From Apostichopus japonicus (lineage: Eukaryota; Echinodermata; Holothuroidea; Aspidochirotida; Stichopodidae), in the NCBI RefSeq assembly GCF_037975245.1, contig NC_092567.1, positions 5,464,214-5,528,213 of the forward strand: DNA of 64,000 bases, written 5' to 3'. Shown here in pieces: positions 34,610-46,900 of this stretch. A model generated the notes under the pieces. It made no database searches and was not told the origin of the DNA. It saw only the letters and a program-made list of their open reading frames with translations. Numbering within the stretch: position 1 is the stretch's first letter; each line of letters opens with the position of its first letter. Both the position numbers and the translations under genes were made by a program.

Positions 34610-37600
34610 CCAGTTCAGGTCTTTTTATATAAAAGACGTGACAGCAACGGTGTAGGTAGCTAACGACACTATAGTGATTTAAGATGAAGCTGCGTGCATG
34701 AGAGTTGACTCTCTTCCAACATAAACTTTAAAAAAAAAAAAATTATCGAGCAATATACTTCCCAAATGTGTGTCAGTTCAAAGCATCAAGTAAGATTTTG
34801 AGATGGTTTACGCTGGTTCAGATCTCAATTAATTTATTATTTATTTAGCACAACCTGTTACTGTTATTTTTGTTACGGTGGTTTTTAGTCTGTTTGTTTT
34901 GTTGCAATATGAAAGCCACTTTCTGAATATTGTACAAAACCTTTCTAATGTTAGTCAAAATGAGCTAGCAATGAATTACAATTATTCATAGTTTTTCCTC
35001 TACATGAAATTTTATTTTGAAAAATAAATGAAAACATTGAAACATGTCGTTGCCTAAACACTTGTACAAACATGTGACACATATAACACCAACTAAGGAG
35101 GTTCCATTTTGCTTTTTTATTCAATTTGTTACATTATATGTCTGACTTATCCAGCTAACAAATAATATTGTTATGGGCGTTTAGTATAATGTCAACGTTT
35201 GTTCAGTATGAACATAAAATCTGATTTCAAGGCACGTTTTATCTTTCCTCGTAGGTCTCATTTAAATTATTTTTCAAATACGACGTCAGCGTACACTTGC
35301 AGCTAAGGTGTATTACTGCTACATGACGCATTGTATATACGAAATTTTACTAAGGGAAATTGGGTGTTTACTCACCATGCATGCGACGGATGAGGTGACG
35401 TGATGAAGTTGTTCTTCTGAAAGGCATACAACTAGCGGCTTGTAGTTCCATTGTTTCAAGGCGGTGGGAAAGGGAGGATTCGTCCGACTTAGTTGTTTAA
35501 AACTAGAGTTTGTTACCCAAAGTTAGATGAAAATTTAAATTAACCCCACCCCATCCCTCTTCATGGACGTCCTTTGTCCACCAACTTTCTTCGGCGAAGT
35601 GTAAGAAGTCACTCATAGTTAAAATCGTTGTAATACATTTTGACATATGGGGTCTGTAGAAATATTGGACAAAACTGTAAGGTGTAACCATGGAGATACA
35701 TGAACGATATTAATTAATTACCTAGATCTATATGTTGCTATTTTAATGGATAAAGGAAGCAAATTGCCCTTGGATGTCAAACATTAAACCGTCAAAACGT
35801 TAACAATACTTTCATAAACAGCGGTCAGTTTCACCCTTCAACGTCCGGATTACCTTTCATTTTGAATTAAGAAACGCTATACTGATACTGTACAGAGAAA
35901 CTTACAATATAATAAGAAATAATAGTAGGTAATACGTGCTTTACGAGACATTCATTTTGACTAGTTATGCGACTCATATGGTTAACACTGGATTCACGTT
36001 AAGTCATTGTTAAGTCAAAACAATAGAGCGAAAAACGAGCAAATAAAACATACATATGTCAATAATTTGGATCACGTGACACAAAGTGTTTGCAGTTCGC
36101 ATATTCTACAAAGTGTTACAGCTTCCAAGTATCTTGATATCTCATTCATCGTTCCGGACTTGTAAGAAAGTAATCTGGCTTTCAATTTCTTGTGTTGAGA
36201 GGGTCTTAAGTTTGACCCTCTTTGTCCACAAAACAAATCGTTTTCTCTTCTTCACTCACTATTACTATCTCTCCAATCTCTCCCATCTCTCTCATCCCTC
36301 TCAAAAACAAAACTAGATCAAGTCTAACTGTTGCTATAGGCCTACTATCAGCAAGCTAGCAGGTGATTTGCTGTCACTATAGCTGTGTATATTTTCGCGT
36401 TTGGGGTCCCGGGATGCATCAAATACTTTGAAAACTTAATATCAGTAGTTTTTTAAGGCTTCGTAGGCAATATGTCTCCGGGACCAACAGACCACTGACC
36501 ATGTGCATTAACGAGCTCTTGAACGTGGGAACATTCACAGGGTAGCGCTTTCAGCACCCCTGAACATCGGCTGAGTCCGCCTCAGCCCCCCACCCCCCTC
36601 ACCCCTTCCCCTTCCTCCGCTCATCTTTAACCTGGTGTTATTGGGACCGTTATTTATACTGGTTGATTAAATTATCGTTTTGGAAAATAACGTAACGCCA
36701 GCAAGAAAGACTCTGTCTTTCGCATTTAACACCTAAAGTGTTAATAGTATTTCGCACTATAATAGCCATTTATAATTAACGCCTAAACTGTTAATAGCTT
36801 TCCACTGAAAATAAAATAATATAATGATAACACAAGTTCCGTCAAGGCAAAACATAGCAGAACCGGTCTAGCATGGTCAAGAGAACCAAATAAACAAAGT
36901 ATCTCGTTATATGTCAATAATGATCAATTCAGGGATTTTTTTTTATTAAAGGAATGTCAGATAGTGACACGGCCTACCCAACATTTTACTAAACTTTTAC
37001 ACAATATTTTACGATTGGTTTCAAAGTTCTAGAGGAAGAAGGTAGAGGGTTTGGTCCAGCTGGGAATATATAAACCACGTTTATGGATCAGTTTACCTTC
37101 AGAATGGAGTAAACTGGTCATTTTAACACCCTAAGAATGCTGCCCCCTTCACCATCTCTGGAACTCTAACCTTTCTATTGCATAATCACGTGAGTCAATG
37201 TCCAATTTGATTTGGCTCCTACATTTGTGAATACTTAAGAAAAGCACATACTGAGAGATGAGTGACCTGGATATGTTTATATCATGATTACATTAATGTT
37301 TGATAGGGATTGTCGAACTTCCATAATGGTGAGAATGTTAAACCCTGCAGCTAAATTGAAAATGGCTACTCAGCTTGACGATATCATCTTATAAACAGGA
37401 CGGAACATTTCCCTGCATCGCACTAATATGTGATAGTATATTAGGTTGCATTGTTTGAGTCATCCGTGTTATCAAGGGGAAATCCCCTGGATAGGGTCAT
37501 TTGATGGTTACCAGCAGGGAAGAGGATGGGGTGTGGAGATAAATGAACTGACTCTTTACACATAAATCACTTTTATAGATGTGGAGAGGATTATATCCCT

Positions 37601-38080
37601 GAGTATTGAATCAATATTTGGTGACATATACTATTCATTTTTGTTACTTATATACTTATTTTCAATATTTCAAGCAAACTGTAGAACTTGTTATAGAATC
37701 CAACCATCACAAATTGGTCCCTTCAAGCATGGAATCAAAGCTACCACAACATTAGTGACCTTGGTTTCATGGATTTAGCCTTCATGAGTATATTATGTTC
37801 AGTACTAAAATATTCAGAATATGTTGTCGTTAGAAATCCTTAAAATGATAACTGAAATATTAATAAACAGGACAAAAATTGTCAATACATTTGAAAACAT
37901 GCAAAATGAGTTTAACAAGAAGTAAAATTAAGTTTGGTGTGACATGAATCCATTATCTTTGAAATAACACTTCTTATATGGCTGCATATAATGAATATTA
38001 CAACAATTATATTTATACTGCATTGTCTTAGTTTTTGTGTTATCTTATACATATTCATTACTTATACTTTCCCTCTTGTT
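34610..38080. other. Intron-like non-coding stretch
   Basis: No supported exon was recognised. A C-rich run lies at 36587-36615. TATATAAA-type sequences are present at about 34626 and 37067 but without other promoter evidence. Confidence 0.45.
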
Positions 38081-38083
38081 TAG

Positions 38084-38131
38084 GGGTTCAATGAGGAGAG
38101 TTACAAGAGAAACCTGGCAAGGCGCAAGTGA
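38084..38131 (+). CDS. Candidate terminal coding exon
   Basis: The acceptor ctttccctcttgtttag ends at 38083. Fifteen codons in phase 0 read GFNEESYKRNLARRK and end at TGA. AATAAA lies at 38237-38242, about 105 bp after the stop, as expected for a short 3' UTR. The basic C-terminus could follow TCDIRGNLPGEE from the exon at 33890. No domain was recognised. Confidence 0.55.
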   Translation, partial: GFNEESYKRNLARRK

Positions 38132-38236
38132 CCGGAAGTCAATACAGCTGAATACTCTTTACCTTAGTGTTTAACATTGTTTTTGTTAACAGTGATTGTG
38201 TCTGTTACTTTTAATTGTAAAATCTTAAAATATTGA

Positions 38237-38242
38237 AATAAA
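38237..38242 (+). terminator. Polyadenylation signal AATAAA
   Basis: A canonical hexamer lies ~105 bp downstream of the stop codon at 38129-38131, with a T/G-containing region following. Confidence 0.5.
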
Positions 38243-39233
38243 TCTTCATCATTAGTCGCATTTTGTATTCCTATATCTGTAATTTGCTAATCGTATCTGA
38301 TCACTTATATTATCAGTTTCAACTGTAATTGGTTTTATTATATTGTTTTAATAACCAAGCTGATCCCTGATTAAATGTATGAAGATAAGTGATAAGTTCC
38401 TTCCATTAACAGAAATAAGAGTATCTGTCCCGTTCCGTTGCTTAGGCGTGAGTAGGACATAACTTCAAAAAGATACATTTATTTATCTGTTAACATGTGT
38501 GTTATTACCAAAACGCTTATTATAACGATTAGTATAATTCACCCCTTCCTCACTATATTATTTATTTCATCGAACAAAATGAGAGATTAAAGTGAGTCCT
38601 CCTTTAATATTAACAGGGACAAAAACTGTCAGAAAACATTTGAAAGTTTAATAACGAAAACGATTACGTGCGATATGGTGACGTCACTCCATTGATGACA
38701 AACAGAAAATAATAGAATATGTGGAAAAGAAGAGAGCTAAGTCTTAGCAAGGTCATGGCCCGTCAGCTGTTTGGCATCTGTGACCTTATTGGGACGTAAA
38801 ATGGAATATATAAAAGATGTGATTTGGGATCAGGAAGGGGAGAAATGAAATACAGGTTCATGAATTAACAGACAGAAGAAATGTCAAGGTCAGCGGGTCA
38901 AGATACTGTTTTCTAAAACACAAACATTTTAATGATGATGAACTTGTTCCATTTGTTTCCTCCAAATTCGTCTTGTATAACTAATTATCTCCTTTTACAT
39001 AACATCAATAATTAGGGGAGTAAAGTATACACACAGAGCAAGTGAATTCCTTCGTTGAAGTTTAGAAGAATGTTAATGTGCAATTCATGTGTAGACCTAC
39101 CTACGAGGACAACAAAGGCATTGGAGAGGGAGCCGCCATTGATGATGTGCTCAAAGTTGGGTTGTGTAGGTATAACTTCCCCATTATTCTACTGATAAAA
39201 ATTTTGCTCGACTCATTACTTATATAACAAATT

Positions 39234-39238
<5 letters not shown>

Positions 39239-39290
<52 letters not shown>
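39239..39290. repeat. (TA)n microsatellite
   Basis: A 52-bp uninterrupted TA dinucleotide run continues imperfectly as tgtatatat. It ends about 30 bp before the splice acceptor of the exon at 39321. Confidence 0.98.
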
Positions 39291-39299
<9 letters not shown>

Positions 39300-39320
39300 C
39301 ACTTCATCTTTATATTACAG

Positions 39321-39491
39321 CTCAATGCATGTACATCTGGCGACGCCAATCATCAGCAGGACTGTGGCGTCATTTCCTCAATCCTCAAAACGATGGCAGT
39401 CATTTCAGTGAGAAAGGATCTAAGAAAGAGTTTAGGTTGTAAACTGTTAATATCTTCCAAATTCTACAAACAGTGCCAAAAAGAACTATAA
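39321..39491 (+). CDS. Candidate terminal exon, Cys-containing C-terminus
   Basis: The acceptor ctttatattacag ends at 39320. The phase-0 frame is open for 56 codons to TAA at 39489. It reads LNACTSGDANHQQDCGVISS, then ILKTMAVISVRKDLRKSLGC and KLLISSKFYKQCQKEL. AATAAA at 39652-39657 would end the transcript. There is no internal start near its beginning, so it must be spliced to something upstream; phase 0 allows the 33890 or 34573 exons. It may be an alternative last exon to 38084 or belong to another gene. The segment 39427-39530 has a diverged copy at about 40745-40850. Confidence 0.45.
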   Translation, partial: LNACTSGDANHQQDCGVISSILKTMAVISVRKDLRKSLGCKLLISSKFYKQCQKEL

Positions 39492-39651
39492 CACACATGC
39501 AACTAGTCTAGTATGATTGTGACGTCAGCAAATGCCTATATTCTCAAGACAACGGCATGGTGACTTGATAAACACTGTAACTTTTACATTCATTGTAAAT
39601 GGATTTTGTAGAGAAATTAAATTGTACAAATATATTAATAATTCCATGTAA

Positions 39652-39657
39652 AATAAA
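39652..39657 (+). terminator. Polyadenylation signal AATAAA
   Basis: A hexamer lies 160 bp after the stop of the 39321 exon, within AAATAAATAA. Confidence 0.45.
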
Positions 39658-40301
39658 TAAGTGAATTTTGAAAGATAACTGTGAAATTTACATTTTGTTT
39701 AAAGGATTACTTTATTCGGAATTTTAGTCTTTACATGTTACAGTACAAAAAAAAGGAGTGTTATTAATGTTTCTTCAGCTTTTCTGGTTTGTTAAGATAC
39801 ATGTCTGGAATACTCCTGTAATGCTATATTGACGATGACGTCAGCCCCTTAGTACAGGCCTAAATATTCATGTCAATTATGTGATTTATACATTTGAATA
39901 AATCAGCAAATCAAGTTTTGTAATTTCGCTCTTACACCAGAGCATATTTAGATGATTTCAACTACATTTGTCAATGTAATGTTAACATGTTATTTGAGAC
40001 CATAAAGTCTTCTCATACCATTGTGTTTTGTGTTGTATTTGATGAACTGACATAACTGTCTCCGTATTATATATAGTCCAGTTTATTATTATATAGTCCA
40101 GTTACCTGCACTGATAAACTCAGATGTTTAAGGTAACATGTCTCAACATTGAACAAATTGTTATAGTAAAAGCAGCCTAGACTGAAAGCCAGTGGTCTAC
40201 AACATAACAACATTCATGTTGTGCTTAAAATCATCATTTAATATGTTACATGTTCAACTACTAAGTTTTGTGCGCTAAAATGTAAAAATGTATTTTGTTA
40301 G

Positions 40302-40492
40302 GTCTTGTTAGTCACATTGCTGTCGTTCGGGGGACTAGAGGGGCGGGTGATGGGGACACATGTTATCCTGTGACCATTTCTGAATCTGGTGTATATGCTG
40401 CTAAAGATTGTTATGAGTACACTGTCCATAATCTATCTCCTACTGAGAGAACAGCGACTTCATCTTCGCCACAAACTGAAATATTTTGGTGA
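40302..40492 (+). CDS. Candidate terminal exon, probable extracellular-type segment
   Basis: Acceptors at 40301 (tattttgttag) or 40311 lead into a frame open to TGA at 40490. It reads VSHIAVVRGTRGAGDGDTCY, then PVTISESGVYAAKDCYEYTV and SPTERTATSSSPQTEIFW. Codon use and the mix of Gly, Asp, Cys and Thr look much more protein-like than neighbouring DNA. The TGA stop is the start of a TGACGTCA motif (40490-40497). No family was recognised. It needs phase 1 or 2 input, unlike the phase-0 exons upstream, so it may be a separate gene. Confidence 0.5.
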
Positions 40493-40499
40493 CGTCACT

Positions 40500-42430
40500 G
40501 ATTACTAAGTTGAAAAAACAATTAACAAATGTACTATTTTTCTCTCTCGCATTCAGCTTTATGAAGTTTAAAACAAAACGATGACAGGGAAGTACATATT
40601 AGAAAGAATGAGTAAATATGAAAGACTCGTCCACTATTAATTAAGGTAGTATACATAATTTAAATGTATTGCTAGCGTTTTCTTTCTTTTTTTGCGAAGA
40701 AGGGGATAGGGTGTCTAGTACATTTTCTCCATCCTATCAAAAGATTGAGTTAACTTTGTAAACTATTAATAACTCCAAATACTACAAGTAACTCCCAAAA
40801 AGATTCGATATCTTACATGATCATACACGCTACTTAGTATTTGATTGTAAAGTGTACAAGTCATTTCTTACGTTTTATTACCCACATAACTGCCCACATA
40901 TACTTTCTTTTCTAACTCTTAAAGCCAAATTCAAAATGCTACTCGTCAAATAAACTACTAATGACGTCATCCATCAACCACTATGTCATCAGTATAGGAG
41001 ACTATTTTTCTCTTGGATGTCAACTATTGAGAGCGGGAAGAATGAGAGCACAATCCCTATCTTACTCTCTGTGTGTACGTGTAGGGGCGGGGGAGGAGTG
41101 GGGTGGTGTTGGATGGGGTTAGGTGTCGTACCTATCACATTGGTGACCAAGTAGATGTTATAGTAGTTATGTGCACCACCATCAGAACGCTAATTTGTAG
41201 AATGGGAATTAAACGGTAATGTGCCGTAGTTTTTCTAATTGTGTTGTTTCCTAATATGTACCAAAGTCGTCGTTTCTTGCGAAAATGAAGAGAAAGGTTT
41301 GTTCACCTACTCGTGTGTCCCTGATCAGATATTGCTGGACCCGCTCTCGCCATCCACGCACTCCCCGTGTGCATGATATAGCATCCTTCATTTGTCCAAT
41401 TGTATGTAATGGGTTATGATTCATCCCAATTCCAGACCCATATCTCTACCTTCCAACCCCACCCCCTCTACCCCCACAAAAACAATTCACTACTCAGTAC
41501 TACGCAGACATGTTTGAAATGCTCTGGTTTAAATCTCTACATACTGTATCCACATACACCCGGTAACTAGGAGTTCATGATTAAACTTGTCTTCGTCCTT
41601 ACTTTCACTAAAGTTTGATGTAAACTGTGACGTATCGGTTACGTAATGTCTAAAATCTAACAAAGAACAGAGCCACATTAATTGTGTCAACGTTGGGACT
41701 AAATGACATTCATTGGTTATCTACAATACAATTGTGTTATTAAAATCGATCTACAGAACTTAGAGGTGATATTAATTAATATCGGTGGCATGTTTATTCT
41801 AAGTCAGTATTTCTTCATTTCTTTCTGTTCCTATGAAATATCGTTCTTAACATAAAGACAATAAGATGACGTCATATCATATGGTTTAAAATAACAAATT
41901 TCTATTCTGTATATTACGTAACTGAGACTTTAATAACTTCATCTATCTATACTTTCATTTTACTATTCTATTTTAATGAAGTTAAGCTTCGCTTTATAAT
42001 TGTTTTTATTGATTTATAATATGTTTGTTTCAAATCATTATTTTAATAATTTAGTTAATTATCAATTTAACCGCATATCCTATTTGTTGTATTAACTGAT
42101 CCCATCAGCGCACGAAGAATATAACATGGACGCTCAAAATAGTTCACCGACAAACAAACATACAACCGTCTCTATTTAGTGTTAACGCTATCTCTTCGAA
42201 ATTTGCAGTCAAGTTAAGGGCGCTTTGATCATGCGCAATTAGTTCAATCTCTCTAGGTATGATGATATGACGTAAATATAAGATGTATAACATAACGAAA
42301 GAAATTAATGAGATGGACAGGTTCTCATTATTGTTAGCGCTTTTCGTTATGTTTTAAATCAAAACTGACTGTAACGTCAATAATCTTAAAAATGAAAGTC
42401 AAGAGGAAAATTTACATTTGACTTATTAAA
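40500..42430. other. Non-coding stretch
   Basis: Contains a diverged duplicate of 39427-39530 at 40745-40850, a G-rich run near 41080-41125, a C-rich run near 41455-41480, and TGACGTCA at 40962 and 41867. No gene was seen. Confidence 0.45.
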
Positions 42431-42431
42431 T

Positions 42432-42650
42432 AGAATCATATCATAAGCATCCTGGTGACATTTGTATCCAATTCCTACATTGCATTTTGGAGATATCGAT
42501 AGCTGACATTGTAACAGTTTGTACCGAAAGTGAACTTGAAGCAAACAGATGTGCTGCCATAGCAGGTGTGATGTCAGATGATGTCAAGTGTGATGCCACT
42601 GACAGCAAAATGTGTGTTTTTTTTTTTAATGTTTTCACTTCCTTGGTTTG
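42432..42650 (+). CDS. Open segment of unknown status
   Basis: The plus frame reads HPGDICIQFLHCILEISIAD, then IVTVCTESELEANRCAAIAG and MSDDVKCDATDSKM before running into a T tract. The minus strand is also open across the same bases, with a frame ending near 42441. Neither has a convincing pair of splice sites. One of the two may be a decayed exon; the strand cannot be decided from sequence alone. Confidence 0.2.
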
Positions 42651-42747
42651 ACTTTGGATTGAAAAACATCCCAACTTTGTTTAAGGGTATGTGACAATGA
42701 CAATACCCATAGCTTAGTACATATCAATTCAAAAAGAAAGTTAGACT

Positions 42748-43140
42748 CCCCCCCCCCCCCCCCATTTTTGATTCCTTGTCGAAGGCAAAAGGAACCTATG
42801 CGATGGTGATATCGTGTGCGTATTCTATATGTGTGCTTCTGTGACGCTTGCTTGGGTGCGCGATAACTCAACAACAGATATTGTGTTATACTTGCTAAAT
42901 GTAGATGTATTTTAGTAAGACGGTGTCCCCTATTTGTTAGCGCTGACTTTATGAATATTAATGAGGTTATGCACTTTTCGACCCAGACTCGTTGGCCCCA
43001 ACAGTTTGGGACCATTTGAGCGCAAAGTTTTACTTGGCCCAATGTTTGGGAAGGGCCAACATTTTATATTGCTATAACTCCACAACCTTCAAGTACATCA
43101 GATTGTATCCAAACTTGGAATACAGTTGTTGGTATAGCTG
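42748..43140. repeat. Poly-C tract and dispersed-repeat-like DNA
   Basis: Sixteen C bases at 42748-42763 are followed by moderately GC-richer sequence, including 'gaaggcaaaaggaacctatg'. It is unlike the flanking AT-rich DNA and looks like part of a mobile repeat. The long minus-strand frame across it includes a poly-Gly from the C tract and is not supported as a gene. Confidence 0.4.
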
Positions 43141-43510
43141 GTACACGTGGCCATAAATATTATGATACCGTATTGGGTGATGACGTAAAATACTTTAATA
43201 TTCCACTAATCAAGGAACAATAGTGACCGTTGGACTCTTGTTAATATTTTATCGTCTTCATTTACCTTCCGTTTTTATTATCATCCTAAATCATGCCATG
43301 TCTGTTAAGACAATACGATCACGTGAGCTTACATAATTTATCAAGATCGAATAAGGTAATAACGCTGATAATGTTCTATACATGAAGTAAACATTAAATA
43401 CAATTGTATTCTCTCTGTGTTTAATCTTCGTTTTTAAATTTTCCTTCAAGTTTTTATTTTACTGCATATTTCAAACTTGTTTGTGAGATTAACGGAGAAT
43501 CAAACCCAAC

Positions 43511-43923
43511 GATCATGTTAATAGTATGTGATAGGTAAGCTATCGATATTATGGTATTTGTAAGCTATCGATCATTTTAATAATATGTGATAGGTTAGCT
43601 ATCGATCATTTTAATATTACATGATAGGTAAGCTATCGATCATTTTTATATGATGTAATAGGTAAGCTATCGATCATTTTAATATTATGTGATAGCTAAT
43701 CTATCTATCATTTTAATATTACATGATAGGTAAGCTATCGATCATTTCAATATTATATGATAGGTAAGCTATTGTTCATTTTAATATTATGTAATGGGTA
43801 AGCTATCGATCATTTTAATATTTATGTGATATGGTTACATAGGTAAGCTATCGATCATTTTAATAGTACACGATAGGTAAGCTGTCGATCATTTTAGTAT
43901 TACACGATAGGTACGCTATCGAC
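43511..43923. repeat. 34-bp minisatellite with ATCGAT core, about 12 copies
   Basis: The unit reads 'ataggtaagctatcgatcat' followed by 'tttaatattatgtg', with substitutions and small indels between copies. Every unit has 'ctatcgat' and most have 'aggtaagc', which resembles a splice donor. 'gatag' and 'ctatc' allow a small stem within each unit. Confidence 0.9.
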
Positions 43924-43999
43924 GAGCAAGTCACTTTAGGTCACATTACGCATTTGAGAAAAATTGCACTTGAAGTTGGAGATACCGTTTCTATACAAG

Positions 44000-46900
44000 A
44001 CTCGTAGATTTGAATAAGTTTTGAAATATTACATTTTGCCTTCATTAATTGCTTCATATAAAGCCTTGTTTTATAAGGTATATAAGCAGAACGTTAAACA
44101 GTTATTGTTTTAGCATTACATAATTATGTCGTAGTGGAGCTGATAATATTATGTGTATATCAAGTAATCCTTAACAACAAAGATCAGCTCTGTATTGTAT
44201 ATACTCATTCATTTTATTCTTTCATTGTTATTGTAATGAGCCTTATAAATGATTTTAATGGTTTCATTTTATTTCAGATCTTCTTTATTTTTTTTTTATA
44301 TTCCGATATTTTTCTTCGATTTATAACAATTCTAAGACTAACTAATACTTGCTCTAATTATTGTTATATTTAGTCGTTAATTGTTGGATTGCATTCTACT
44401 TCATCCTTTTATTAATTTTACTTTCTTTCAAGATTTAGTTGCTTTCTTTCGTTCCTCCTATTTCTATATTATTAATTAATCTTTGATATTACTCACGCGT
44501 AATGCAGTGATTATTAGAAGAATACTGTTAAATGTTATCATAATAACAATGACTGGCTGTCTACCGTTATACCATTGATTGTGTTATTCAATATTATACT
44601 GAAACTTTGTCTTAGACATAAATTAATAACAATGACATGTTTTGTTTTTAATCCAGTTCTTTGTTCCATTATCATGATCTCTAATGGTGTTTCTTTGAAG
44701 ACAATAGGAACAAGTGACTTTGACGTATTATAGTAAGATTTTAACATAAAAGTAACGAAGATAATGGTCTGTATACTTAACATAAACCTTAAATGCAATG
44801 ATCTGCTCCCCATACATATCTTTCATTCTTCTTGTATCATTATATTGCTTCTTCTTATTACTGGTGCTGCTTGATGATTAATGAATATTCATGATCTCTA
44901 CATTATAATTTAGTTCGTGTCGTATTTGCTTTAAGGCTATTGGATATTATGAAGCCTCAAGTTTACCAATATTACCCACGCAACGTCCCGAAAAACTGAA
45001 TATATTTACATAACAAAAAAACTCAGATTGACAGATAAATATGGATGAAATCACCGCGTTGCAGTGTTTATGATATTAGATATTTCCAAGGAAATAATTA
45101 TTACTTTATTTTGTAATTGATCTTGGTATCTTCCGTTTTTCTGTATGCTTGTACAAATAAAAGCTCTCTGCAACAAACACACTTGTTCCCTTTGAGGCGA
45201 TCCTGGTCTCTCATAGTGATACAATCACAACATATTAATCCCGTTTATCTGTTACTATTTAAGTTCGTATCATGGAATCTAATGATGAAATTATAGATAT
45301 GTATTGATGTTGTAATTCCAATGGAAGCAATAAAAACTAATCTGAGAAATGTTGTCAACAGTGTTATTTCTATGTAACATGTAGTATATGTAGTAACTTG
45401 TTCTGGCCTGCATTAAAATCACATAGAATGTTATGTCTATATAACAATAAAAATAAAACAATGTTGACGTAAGTACATTTTTACCTCTCTTTTGGGAGTT
45501 GGCGGGAAACATTGTTTAACAAAAAGAAATAATAACGCAAAAAGCTAGTTGATCCATTTCGAGGGTGTAAGAGGAACGGTATGGGTGTGAAAGGCTTCTG
45601 TGACCGAAAAGATTTTAAAACCTGATCATGTTTGGTAAGGTTATGGGTGAAAATAATTTAACGTTTAACGACGCTGTAAATTGTACTTATGTGCTTATTT
45701 GTAACATTTTTTTGTCTACCTAGCCAATCCATGTAAGGTTAACTAATATGATAATATTATCAACCTATCTAACCATGTGGGTGCGGCCGTGCACCTGCTG
45801 AAAAAAAAATTGTTTGAACTAATAATACAGGATAAAACACATTTGTGTTATCTGACACAAATTTAGTGTAAGTTTTTACTGCTTCATTAACAAGCATTAT
45901 ATCTGCATGTATTATTACATCGTGTAATGATATCCTAATTTACCTGAAGTTACTCTTAAGAAAACGTTACTTTACACATCAGTGATGAAAAGAAAGTGTT
46001 CCTCTCTTTGTAAACCATAAAGCAGCCGTATTACGACTTAGCAAGAATGTTACCAAGCTCTTCAGAGTATTCAAAATTAGATGTAGTTAATCACATTAAG
46101 GTATCTTGTTTTAAGTCGGTTAATGCGAGCAATTAATAAAGTACATAAAGCTTGTAACCCGTCGTCATCCAGCTTTTTGTTTTTCTAGATTAAATCCTTT
46201 GAAGAACTGAAGATGAATTGGAAACATCCAAACTTTAATTTACTGTTTGTTTGAATTAAGCATAACAATTGTAACGAACAACTTTGCTACGGTAGTCCTG
46301 AAGCGAATAACAGATTTATCAAAATCTTCCGAAATATTTGTTTTGAATATACAAATAATAATCTACTTAGACTAAAACGAAATAGTCCAACGTTACAGAC
46401 TAGCATTCAATCTAAAAAACAAACTTGAAATATATTGCATTCAAAGTGAAACCATTTCTCAGCACTGAACTTAACAATATCAGCATTGATCGCCGCACAC
46501 TTCTCATATCTCTTTGAATAAATGGTACAAGCGCCCTGTAAAATAATAAAGTTTGAATCACACGGGAGAAGGACACAACTATATTTTGATTATAGCAAAG
46601 TTACCGTAAGATGAAGACTGTGGATTACGGTCAGGATAGTCAGAGTGAGGTTGTAGGATTATTTAGATTGAGATTGGAGAGGTAGACCTGACGTTCATTT
46701 GTTGTTGATGTTCACAATAATGAATATATACAGAACATAATGATATCGATATAAACATCAAGGAAAACAAAGGTTCAATCAGAGTAATGTACAGCTTACT
46801 GCCATTAAAGCTATTTCCATTCCTAGGAGGTTGGGGCGGGGAGTTTGAGAGATTAAAACCAATTTGATTTCGTTAAACGTTGTGAATACAGCTATATACA

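Noticed and set aside
42635-43042. Minus-strand frame of 135 codons
   Set aside because: It crosses a poly-C tract and repeat-like DNA and shows no motif or splice support.
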